In this document: one piece after another, positions 38,801 through 50,800 of the stretch
Layout of the letters: each line of letters begins with the position of its first letter
Numbering within the stretch: the first letter of the stretch is position 1
DNA from: Tetracentron sinense
Taxonomy: Eukaryota > Streptophyta > Magnoliopsida > Trochodendrales > Trochodendraceae
NCBI GenBank assembly: GCA_015143295.1
Contig: JABCRI010001343.1
Location: 1,116,001 to 1,180,000, forward strand
DNA length: 64,000 nucleotides
Direction of reading: 5' to 3'
Program-made: the position numbers and the translations under genes
The notes under the pieces: generated by a model
The model's input: only the letters and a program-made list of their open reading frames with translations
Database searches by the model: none
Told to the model about the DNA's origin: nothing

Positions 38801-41800
38801 TAATGAAACATATGTCTTAAGAATGCAGAATAAGAGAGAAAAATGTTTTTAAATTCTATGTTTTGAAAGTATTTCCAATTCTGTATACAATTCGTAATAG
38901 AATTCCTCTATAATTTACGTCCGTGGATTATTGAGGTGTATAATGGAGTTTATGTAAGGTTAATTTTATTAGTCCTGTCGAACTGGTTTATATTTTATTT
39001 TGCATCTAATTTCTGTATTTCTATAATTTTTTATTGGATTGCATGAGGATTTTATGTTATTTTGCATCAAAGGCAAGAGGCTAATGATGAAAAAAATTTA
39101 TTCTAAGCATGCTAAAAAGGAGAGAAAAATGTTTTTTATTGTATGTTATGAAAACCTTTGCAAATCTTCTTACATTTCGTAATAGATTTGTTAATGTATA
39201 AGTATACAGTAAGATGTATATACTGTGTAATTATATCAATATAACACAAACTGAATAGAAAAATTATGTAAGGGAATGAGGTGTAAATAACGAAACAACT
39301 TATTTGAGACATGATTGGAGAATCCCCAAAAGAAAATGATGTTCATGGGCTTATATAGTCTCTCTCAATATGTATAAGATTATCCTAAAGTGGATTATGG
39401 GGGCAACTAAGCTTAGCTTTATTTTGTCAACCAGGATTAACAAGCTGGACATGAGCCTTATTTTGCACCTTAAGACAATTACATATGTATCCTCGAGCAC
39501 TATCGATGAAGATGAACTTGGCCTAGCAAAAGCACTTATAACATCATGTAATCCTATTTATCTTATACTGCCTCATCATAAATAGGATCTCTCTACCGAT
39601 CACAAAAAAAAAAAGGATCTCTCTTAACAAATAGTGTGCAATCTTGTTATGAAGATCTGAACCTCCAACCTCTCTTATTCCAACTGATGCTACCTAAGAG
39701 ATATAGATGTTGTAGAGGAAGAATCAAATTCCATCCCTCCATCTATTTGGCTTAACAGATCCGAACCCACAAGGGTTGTTGAATAGAAATTGAAACAAAC
39801 AGTAGCAAACAAAACAAGGCCTATCTTTTCTTATACGGATTCTCATCTAATTGACAATACAACATAAAACTGAACTTCTTCTATTTAAATTTTCTTATAA
39901 GGTTTGCTGCTTTGCTTTTTTGGAAGTGTATAATATATTTTCAGCTATGATGATTTAGAATCTTATATCTCCTACTCTTGTCTCTACATTGCTGTCCCAA
40001 AGAACATGTAAATTTCATATAAATATTGTCAAACCTGAATACCTGATATTGCAGATGCTCAGACAAACACATCAAATGCAACCCAACAGGAATCATTGAG
40101 ATTTGAGACAAAAACCAGCCTCATCAAAATTGTAGAAAGTATCTATTTAGTTACATTGCATATTTGTAATGCTTGCATGTATAAAATTTAATGGCTGGAC
40201 AATGTATTAGTCCATAATGATATTTTCCTTTTGAGAAAATCAGTTTGGTGAAACTTGAAAGGAGTTACAATTACAGTTCTTACTGGGCAGGTTTTTCAAT
40301 TTCTTCTATTTTCAGTCATCTTTGGGTCAATTGTGGTCTTCAATATGGTAGTTTATATCATTGTATAGAAATTCTACACCTCTGAAGTGGGAGTTGAGGA
40401 TAGATTTACGCTTTGATAGATGAGAATTTCATGACTACAATTAGGGCCTAGGGGCATGTTAAATTTTATAATTTCATGTTTATTGTTTAATGATTTTTTC
40501 CTTTTTTATTTGTATCCTAGAAATTTCATTGTCATTTTCGTATTTATATATCTTAACATAAATTGAAGGGCTCAAGTGTCACTTGGATCTTAATGTTACA
40601 TTTAACTGTGAGGTTATTGTTTTGCTTGGATTTATTACTCTTGGAACTTCATCTTAACTGGTAAAGAAATTAAATTAATTCTAGTCTTATTAAACTTTCA
40701 TCTATTTGTCAAAAAAAAAAAGAATTCAATTTGTATATTCATGTAACCTTTTTATATGTTGGATGATCCTAGACTGTGTTCTTAATTGAAATTTTGAGTT
40801 CGCCTTTTTCTTGGCATAATATATGATATATGAACCAAGTTTTTCTTGAAAACCATGTTTTCTTTTACATCCTGTGCATCGCACAAGATTTTTACTAGTA
40901 TGTTTATTACCTGCTTCATTTTGGCCTTTTGGTGATTCTCCCTGAGTCCTTTTTTTTGATAGGTAATCATAATCATCATATAAATAGGAAAAAACGATAA
41001 CAGAGGTTCTCAAAGAGTGAACCGAAAGAAAGAGGGAATAGAAAGTGCAGAGATTCTCCTTGAGTCCTTGTTGTGAAGTTTGGTTCCAGTCACATACTGA
41101 CGTGTTGTGGCAGCCTTTCTTTATTTTTTCCAAGCCTAGATTGACATTTATTTGTTTGTCAGACATACTGACATAGACATGCATTAGAAGTTGTTAGAAG
41201 TGGTGAGTGGGATTAGATGGCTCAGCTTTAAGGTTGCCATAGAGAGCACATATCGGTTAATCTGCAGGCTCAACACAATCATAATCTATGGATTTAAAAT
41301 TAAGTTGCATAAACATGGAAACAAATGTTGGAATTTGATACAGGTGTGTTGGACTCGGCAAAACCTAAAAAACGGATTTGAGGCCAATGAAGATATAATA
41401 ATTATAATTTTAAAAAGTTTGCTAGGAGAGATTGCAAATAGAACAAATTAAATAAAAAACATAAATTATAGCAAACAACACTAAATAAATAAATAAAATT
41501 TATAGTTGAAGATCTTCAATCCAAAATTAAAATTAAAGATAGGTTAAGTTTTAGAAAATGCCACAACATTCAAATTTGTGGCGAGTCCTTGTCCAATTCC
41601 GTGTGATGCAAGAGCAAAAATTGAGGGAAGCACAAAAATATGGATGCCACATGAAGTACCATGTTATGAGGAGCTATGTGGGAAGAGATGAAAGTTCTTA
41701 CAAAAAGCAATACTTTGAACTTGTTAATGCTTCTAAGGAGAAGAAACTAGTTAGATGTAAGTGGGTATTCATAGTGAAGCATAATGATGATGGGGCAATT

Positions 41801-44800
41801 GATAGATTAAAGGCTCAGTTAATGGTTAAGGGGTTTACACAAACTTATGGAATCGATTATCAGGAGACGTTTGCTTCGGTTGCTATAAAAAAACTCAGTT
41901 AGAGTTCTCTCTCTTGCAATTAATTTGTATTGGCCACTTTATTAGTTAGATGTGAATGCGTTTTCACGGGAATTTATAGGAAGAGGTTTTACATGGCACT
42001 GCCTCCAGGACCCCAAGTAAACAATGAAGAAAGAAAAGTATGTTGGTGAAAGAAGGCAATTTATGGTCTTAAATAGTACCATAGAGATTGGTTTGAAAGA
42101 TTTAGTGGAGCTGTGAGAAGATTTGGGTATAAGGCTCCTGGCTTGGATGACTTTACCATTGAATTTTGTAGATGTTGTTGGGACATAGTGGGTAATGATT
42201 TACTCGCTCTCATGCATGATCTCTATGACTCAGGTCAATTTAATAAGGTCATAAACAACACATTTGTTGTGTTGATTCCTAAGAAGGAAGGTGCCTAAGA
42301 TGTGAAGGATTTTAAGCATATTAGCCTTGTGGGTAGTGTTTATAAGATAATCTCTAAGGTTTTGGCATCTCGTTTGGAGGGTGTCTTAGAAGTGATTATC
42401 TCCCCTCATCAAGGTGCTTTCGTGGAGGGCAGACAGATCCTGGATGGCATATTGATAGCCAATGAGTGCATTGATGATCATATTAAAGCAAAAAATCCGT
42501 GTGTTCTATGTAAGATTGATATAGAAAAAGCATATAATCATGAGAATTGGAAGTTCTTAGAATATTCTTGGGTAGAATGAGTTTTGGAATTACATGGAGG
42601 AAATGAATGTTCTGTGTCATTCTCTATTTTGATTAATGGGAGCCCGACAAGTTATTTTAGGACCTCTAGGGGTTTGAGACAAGGCAGTCTCCTTTCATCT
42701 TTTCTATTCATCGTGTCAGAGGTTTTGAGGAGGTTGTTATCCAAAGCGAATGGTGTCGCTATTGAAGGTTTTTCTATAGGCAAGAGAATCTTAGCATTTC
42801 CCACCTCTAATCTGCCGATGACACTATTGAAGTCATTCACCTTGTTTAAAGTAGGCAATGTTTCAAATATTAAATTTTGGAAGGACATATGGTGTGGTCC
42901 AACCAAAATCAAAGATAGTTTTGAAAATATCTTCCTTCTTGCCGAGGATAAAGATGCCCTAGTGTCACAATGCTTTGAGTTGTGTAACAACGAGGTGATA
43001 TGGTGTCCTAGATTAAGGCGGAATTTGAATGATTGAGAGGTTGAGGATTTAGTTCGCCTCTTCCAGCATTTGAACCTCCTCAATACATACCCAGTTTAGG
43101 GACACAAGGGTCTGGTCTAGAGGCCACCACAGACGATTTTCGGTGAGATCACTGCTACAGTCCTTAATTTCAGTTTCCTCATAGGGCTGTTTGAAATTCG
43201 AGTTTTTCTTCAAAAGTATCTTTCTTCCTTTGGACAACGACTTTAGATAATATTTTCACTTGTGATAACTTGAAAAAAAGAGGGTGTAGGATGGCTAATT
43301 TCTGCTTCCTATACCTTTGCACGGAAGAATCAGTGGACCACTTGCTCTTACACTGTCCTATTATATATGAGATTTGGGGACATTTTCTATCTCGTCTAGG
43401 AGTGGATTTGGTTTTCCTTTCATCATTTCATAACTTTTTATCTTGTTGGGCTAGGGTGACTGGGTGAGTATGGATGGGGCATGGGGGTGATTTGGGTTTC
43501 TATGCCAACGGGCCATCTCATTGACGATTTGGAAAGAGAGGAATTTGAGTCTTTCAGGACTCACTCTCCCTCTTCTCATATGCGTTCAAGTATAAGACAA
43601 TTAATCATATATTTGTGCTCAATCCTACGAGGAAACATTGACTTGGGAGAGTACCTTGGGTGAGATTGGTCCTTTGTTTTCCTTTGCAATTTTGAGAAAT
43701 TTGTAGTGTATCTCTTTTCTCCTTTGTGAGAATTTATTGCTCAGTAAACTCGTTCATCGATACATTACTGTATTTCCTTCCAATATATATAATATGCTTG
43801 ATTAGGGATCAAAAAAGATTTGGGTATATACAATTTTATACAGATCACACCTTATTTGAGTAAACTCGTTCATCGATACATTATTGTATTTCCTTCCAAT
43901 ATATATAATATGCTTGATTAGGGATCAAAAAAGATTTGGGTATATACAATTTTATACAGACCACACCTTATTTGAGAAATATATTGGTGCTATAACCATA
44001 ACTTTAATTGTAGATATGGCTGACATAGTTTAATAAGTGACAATTTTGATGAGATTAAAAAACTCAAAAGTTTTCTAGCTAAGGAGTTTGAGCTAAAGGA
44101 TCTGGGGGCCTCTAAGACTCAGATCAAAATTTTTTTTTGGTCCTCTAAGATATTTCCTTGTATTGAAGTTCCTAGATCTAAGAAATGCATCTATCTTTTT
44201 TCTTTGATCGGTAATTATCAAATATATTAGTAGATCAAAAGAATTATAAGCAGTCTACAGAGATGTAAACTAAACAGAGGACATTAGTAGACTAAATATA
44301 GAAGGAAAGCATGCCAAAAGAACATAAATAGGCTCATAGTAGGATATCACCCAACTCCACCCTCAAATGTGAATGCGTGCACCAATCCACAAACAATTGA
44401 CGGATCCAAGAGCTGGGAAATGAGGAATTATGAAAGATGCGACGATTCCTCTCTTTCCAGATTGACCACGAGATAGCTCTAGGTAAAGTGGACCAAATTA
44501 CTTCATTAGCCCCCACCAGTGTCATCAATTGGCAACCTGATAAAAAACTTAGAAAGGAGAGAGGGAAGACCCAATCCACACCTAACTGAGACAAAAAGAA
44601 ACTACAGATCTTAAGACAACCGGACATTGCAATAGCAAGTGATCTACTCCCTCTTCCTCTAGTAGGCACAAGTAGCAACGATTTGTCATACTCCATCTTC
44701 TACTTTTTAAGTGATCAGTCGAAAGAATTTTATTTAGAGCTATGTACGAAAGGAAGAAAGATACCTTGGATGGCACGCTGGGGTACAGACAATCTTATGT

Positions 44801-47800
44801 GCCAAAGAGGGTGGGAAAATAGGGCCAAAGGACTGTAGGAGTGATCTCACTGAAAATCGGCCATTGTTGCTTCTAGACCAGATTCTATTGTCACCAATTT
44901 GGGGACATGGTGGAAAGGAGTGTAGTCTAGACAATAGACGTTTCAGATCCTCCACTTCCCAATCATTTAAGGCTCTCTGTAATCTAGGACACCAAACTAT
45001 TTCACTCCTCACTCTCTTGTAGCAATCAACTACCATGACCTCTTTGTTGAGGGCAATGATGAAAATGTTCCCAAAGTCATCCTTCAGCCTTGAGTTGCCG
45101 CACCAAGTATCTCTCCAAGGGAATATATTCTTGACTTGCTAAGAGCCTAAGACTTAAGTGACACATGGAAGTTTTGTCCAAAACCAGGAGATACTCTAGA
45201 GGAAGTCAATCTCAAGCTTGATCATGGAAGTAGAGATCTACAAAAGGATGTTGGAATGTTCCAGAGACTAGTTGGAAGGCTAATATACCTATGATTAACT
45301 CGTACAAACATTGCTTATGCGGTTAACATGATTAGTCTGTTTATGCATGAACCGGGAACTATTCATCTAGAGGAAGTTGAAAGGATGCCAAAATATATTA
45401 AGTACTCTCATGGAAAAGTGTTGTTTTTCTGCAAGAATGGTCACTTGTAGGTAGAAGGCTATACTGGTCATCTGCATTGGAGGAGTAAGAAATAGACAGT
45501 TGTGGGTGGGCATTGGAGGAGTAAGAAACAGACAGGTGTGGGTGGCAAGTTCTGGCGTTGAAGTAGAATATGGAGCTATGACACATGGGTTTTGTGAACT
45601 ATTGTGGATCAAGTCTTTGTGACAGACCTCGAGTTCCAGTCCAATAAAAAATAAGTTATATTGTGATAGTAAGGCTGCCATTGGCATCGTGCATAATCCA
45701 GTTATGCAGGATAGGATAAAGCACATAGAGGACAACAGACATTTTATATGAGAAAAAGTTACATCTAAAATAGTGTCTTCTATTTGTAAAAACAAAGGAT
45801 CAATTAGCATATGTTCTTACAAAAGCAGTGGCTTCAAATTAGCATCATATAATTATTGACAAACTGAGCATGTTAGATATCTGTGCTTTGCTTGGGGTTG
45901 TTTTGATGGGCCTATAAGCCCATAATGTATTTTAAAACAAATATGGTGTATTTGTGTCACATTCTAGTGAGGGTATTATTGTCCTTATAATTTAATGTTC
46001 AAAATAAAAGCATGAGTGTTGACATAGACAATGTCAAGAAATCATTTTTCCCAACATACATATGTTCTTTCTCATTTTCTCTTCTCTTTTCTTCCTTCAC
46101 ACAATAGGGTTACAATTTCTATTATTGGCAGTCATTCCATTGTATTCTCAACTCTCTAAGTGGGCTGAAGAAGGCAACACCACTATTCTTTTTAGGGATG
46201 GCCATGTCTCGCAAGCGACAATGCATCTAGATTGTTCAAAAGCTTAAGGACCCACTCCTTTGATGGTGTCAACCTGGATGAATGGGCCTATTTTGTACTA
46301 TCCAAACCACAAGCCTTGTCACCCCTTAAAAGGTTAGAGACCAACAAGGCGTCAGTAGCCCATTAGGATGCCGTTGTCCTCACTAGATTTACTCTCATCA
46401 TGCCACTTAGAGCAAGCCTGCCCTCCAACTTATCCGATTTTCTTGTGACATGGAGAATTAAAAAGCAACACGTGGTTGCAAGATCTTGTGCAGGAGCAAA
46501 ATTTAGAGCCATGACACATGTGGTATGTGAAATGCTTTAGCTCCGGCTACTTCTGACTGAGATTGGGTTCCTTACCAGTAGCCTTATGAGTTTATATATT
46601 GTGACAATACCTGGTGTGTGTGGATTGGGGGGATTTTGCACTTGCCCGAGGGATTTAGTCAGGTGCTCTAAGAGGCCCGGATACCCCCGTTATATATATA
46701 TATATATCTTGTGACAATAAAGCACCAATTGGCATTGGCCACAATTCTGTGCAACATGATAGGACTAAGCATATTGAAGTTGATTGTCACTTTATCAAGG
46801 AAAAGCTGAAGGCAGGTTACATTTCCACTCCATTCGTGAAGTCTGAAGATCAGCTGACTAATGTGTTGACTGAGGGTCTTGGTGGTATTCCGTTTCGAAC
46901 TATTGTTAGCAAGTTGGTCATGAGTGATATCTACGCACCAACTTAAGGGGGTGTGTAAAATACTTCTCCCATTTTTTTGTGTTCCTTTTATGTCTTATAC
47001 ATTGTAATAGCGATGTACTATTTGTACCTCTTATATACTAATAGTATACTATTAGTAAGTATAAATAATAAAGTGTGTAGGAGAGACAAATTTAATCTCA
47101 AATGTTTCCCTGATCATCTTCTTCTCTTTCTCTTCTTCTCTCAAAAATCACCCTTATCTCTAAAACCCTAGATCTAATCTTTATAACCTTACCCATCTAA
47201 ACCATGTGAACGTGGTAGAGATCAAAATGCCTATCAACAACCGTAAAATTCTGTCAGGTTATCTTCAATAATTTCATGTCTGATCACATTTAAAGGTAGT
47301 TTTATGAATTTCTTCTTTTATCCTGACATGAATATTTAGTTCCTAGAGTTGGATGAGTCTTTTTTGTGGGTGTCATATAAGTTTAACCGAGTTCTCTTTG
47401 TTTGAGTGAGCTAATTAGGTATGGGGTTAAATACATTTCTTCATTTTCTAGATTTGTAACAGTATTCTTTTCGTGCTGATGGAGCAGAAAACCTACATCA
47501 TGGTTGACCTAGGTGTATCGTTTAAGCTTGCTTTATAAGCACGATGATTATCTTTTTATGCTGACGTAGAAAACAGCTGAACTCATGGTTGACCTTTGTT
47601 TATGATTTCCTTATATATAAGTTCTGTGTGTGTCAGGATGTTATTGGGGACTTTTTCAATGAAGCTGACAATGAAACTGTCGCTAGGGGTGCCATGCAAG
47701 TAATTGCAGAACCAAAAAAGGGTGTGGTTCAGCTTTTTAAGCAATTTTTTTATTGGTTCAGCTTTCATCTTTTTAAGCATTTACTGAGATTTTGTTCCTT

Positions 47801-50800
47801 TTCTCTTATAAAATATGTCAACTGTAACTCTTCAAACTTTTATGCTACACAGGTTTGCCTGCACATCCAGTGATTGTACTGAGACCACTTCATGATACAA
47901 ATGTAAGCATGCTTCTGAATGTTTTATCATCTCGCAGTTTTAGTTTTTAATCATTGTATGGCTCTCTGATGACCAACTTAAGTGACCCGTCCCCTTTTTC
48001 TTAAAATCTCTGACAGATCATAAGGGTTGACAGTTCAGTTGAAGTCACTGAATATGTGAAAGGCGTAATTGATGATACAAGTGAAAAATCATGTCAGTTG
48101 GAATTTGGAAGCTACTGCCTTTGGCGTGAAGAAAATAAAGAAGAGATGAAGGATTCTATTGTGAAGAAATTGAAGGACCAGCTTTTTGTGGCCAGGGCCT
48201 ACTATCCTAGTATTGCAAAACTTGCGGCACACGATAAGCTGTCACGTGAACTGAAGCAAAACATTCAAGAGTTTGAGCGTATTCTTAGTGAGACTACTGC
48301 AGATGCTGATCTTCCACCACAGTAAGTGTTGACAGCAGTTTTATGTTCCCCTAATTGTTGCCACTCGACTAAAAATTATACTAATTCCCATCCATATCAC
48401 AGAGCAAGGAATACATGCTTCTATGTAGTAAGGATATTAATAGTTGCCGTGTCGGGCATGTCTATTGGACATGAATATGAGCAGAAGTCTTGATTCATCT
48501 TTTTCTTGCTTCCGTGGGGTTTATATTATTTATTATGGATGATACATCTTTTAATCTTTTTTATTCATGGAACTAAAACTTACATGATGATATATCTTGA
48601 TAGTATTATCAGCTGATTGTCTAGAATCTAGATGTGTTAGCATATTGGTTTACCTGGTCTTCCACTGTCGGCGTCTAAAACATGTGCATAAATATTGTCG
48701 AACTGATGGCTGGGAAAGTACCTAGCTTGGCATGTCTTGATCTGCAATCATGAGTTTAAAGGCCATTTGTTTTTCTGCTCACAAATTCCTTAGAAATGTT
48801 TATTTTATTTATTAATTTTTTCAAGGGGGGGTGGGTGGGTAACTTTCCATTACATAACCGGGCACAGTCTGCAAAATGTTTTATTAATTAGCGATTTGGA
48901 ATAATAAGAAGATAATACAATAAAGGTTGAACAAAAATAATCAGCCTCTAAAAACAAAAAGCTATACAGCAAGATTCATGCACACACACAAAAGGGAAAA
49001 AAAAACATCCAAGCTTAGTCTGCAAAGTGTTACTGTCTTGATCGAAATGTTGTACATTGTGAAGTGTTTTTTTTTGTTCTTCTTGTATTTGGTTATAATT
49101 TATATGGCAGCGTTTATTACCTTTTCTCTTTTGTTTGACAAATTGTCTATTTCTAATAGGTCTATGCCTTCTATGTATATCATATTTAGCGATATAAATT
49201 AGATGTTTATCGGTGATTTTTGGAGATATATAGCAAGATATCACTCAACATGTTGAGCTGCGGAAAAAAGATATATCGGAGATATATCGCAAATTATATC
49301 GTTTATTGATGATTTTTGGAAAAAATGACAAAAAAATGGGGCAAAACATGGAATTGTGCAGTGGAATTTTAGGAAATGTTAAAATAGATGTTAATACACA
49401 TTTGAGAATAAAAACATCTATAAAAACAACAATGCACATAAGAGATGCAATGGGAAGAGGGCAAAGATGTGCGTTGACGACACAATGTATGATTGATTCA
49501 TATTCCTAAATCATAACTAATTTACGGAAAATGTTTAATTCATTTCTCAATCAATCATAAATTTTTAATTCATAAGATTCATAACAATACAAACATACAT
49601 AATAATTATCCAACTCATCCCAAGAACTACAATCAAAACCAAAAGGAGTTATGCAAAGGCTCGATTGCCACCGGCACTAGCAAATGACGTTGTACACCTC
49701 TATACCCATATGGATGTGATTCATACACAAAATGATATCCATATGGATATTGACCCTCTGGCTGTGTATAGCTATGTTCCTGAGAGCACAATTGTCATTG
49801 TCATTGACACTGCCACATAAGATTGTACCCCCGTACTCATACTCATATGGCTCATAGCCAAAAACAAATCCATATGATTTTTTTGGAATTTAAAATTGGG
49901 AGTATTTTAAATGGAGGGTACCATAATATGCTTAATTTTTTTTGTAAAGCTTGAATATAAAGGTTTTTTTTGCTAAACTATTAGTTGACTTTTTGACCTT
50001 ATAGATGAAAATAATTTTTGAAGACTCGATAATGATTTTTTTCACTAGACTTTTGGGTTTTAGTAATGTTTTGATATGATAGATATTTAACAGCATGTAG
50101 ATGTGTCACCGACCTGCGATATCGATAAATATCAGCGATATATCGCCAATATTGTTGATATTTTGAACTGTGGTTTTAGTAATGTTTTGATATAGTAAAA
50201 TTTATGAAATTTTAAGATTTGAGAAATACTTTAGCATTTAAAAGTTGAAATTTTGACATAATCCCTAAAAGGCACTAAAAAGCGGATCGTGTTCTTAAAC
50301 TGGGTAATTGACTTTTTAATATTTAGAAATTTGGATCTAAGATAATTTTTATTGAAATTTAAATGGGGGTGTAACCTAAAACCATTTACTTAAATGATAT
50401 TTAATATAAATAAGCTGTGAACATAATTTGACACTGTTTTATAGCTTAAAAACCAACATTCCCAAGAATATCGCACGATATATCGTAGAATTGTGCGCTA
50501 TGATATAAAATTTATAATACCCCATGCAAATATGTCGGGGTGGTGCAATATTGACATATATCGTCGACATTCCATTCAATGTCCCTAACTAATAAAACAT
50601 ATATCTGAATCGGAAATATCGGAGATATATCGGGGATATTTTGTAAGAATAAAAATACTTGTAAAAAATATTTTTTACCCTGCGATATCGGGGATATATC
50701 GGAAATATTGGGGATATAAAAAATATCGAGAATATTTCAACCCATGAGTGTAAAGATCATTTATTTTTCTGCTCAGCATTTCCTTAGAAATGTTTTTTTT

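Larger units (their letters stand above)
41690..45880 (+). pseudogene. Ty1/copia pol remnant, interrupted by two LINEs
   Basis: The plus strand carries copia RT from about 41700 ([32 protein letters not shown]) to 42117. It resumes after the LINE at 43829 ([16 protein letters not shown] at about 44065-44120), then after a second LINE from about 45107 ([20 protein letters not shown], and a decayed RNase H end with a former YCDS box near 45660). Many stops and frameshifts are present. The 5' half (gag, integrase) is missing. Confidence 0.8.

Noticed and set aside
42113-43036. A possible fused copia-LINE reverse transcriptase
   Set aside because: A 14-bp TSD on both sides of the LINE shows a nested insertion, not a functional fusion.
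49100-50742. Regularly repeated gatatatcg motifs resembling a CRISPR-like array
   Set aside because: Spacing is irregular, motifs are short AT-rich palindromes, and the setting is a plant intron; a DNA-transposon origin is far more likely.
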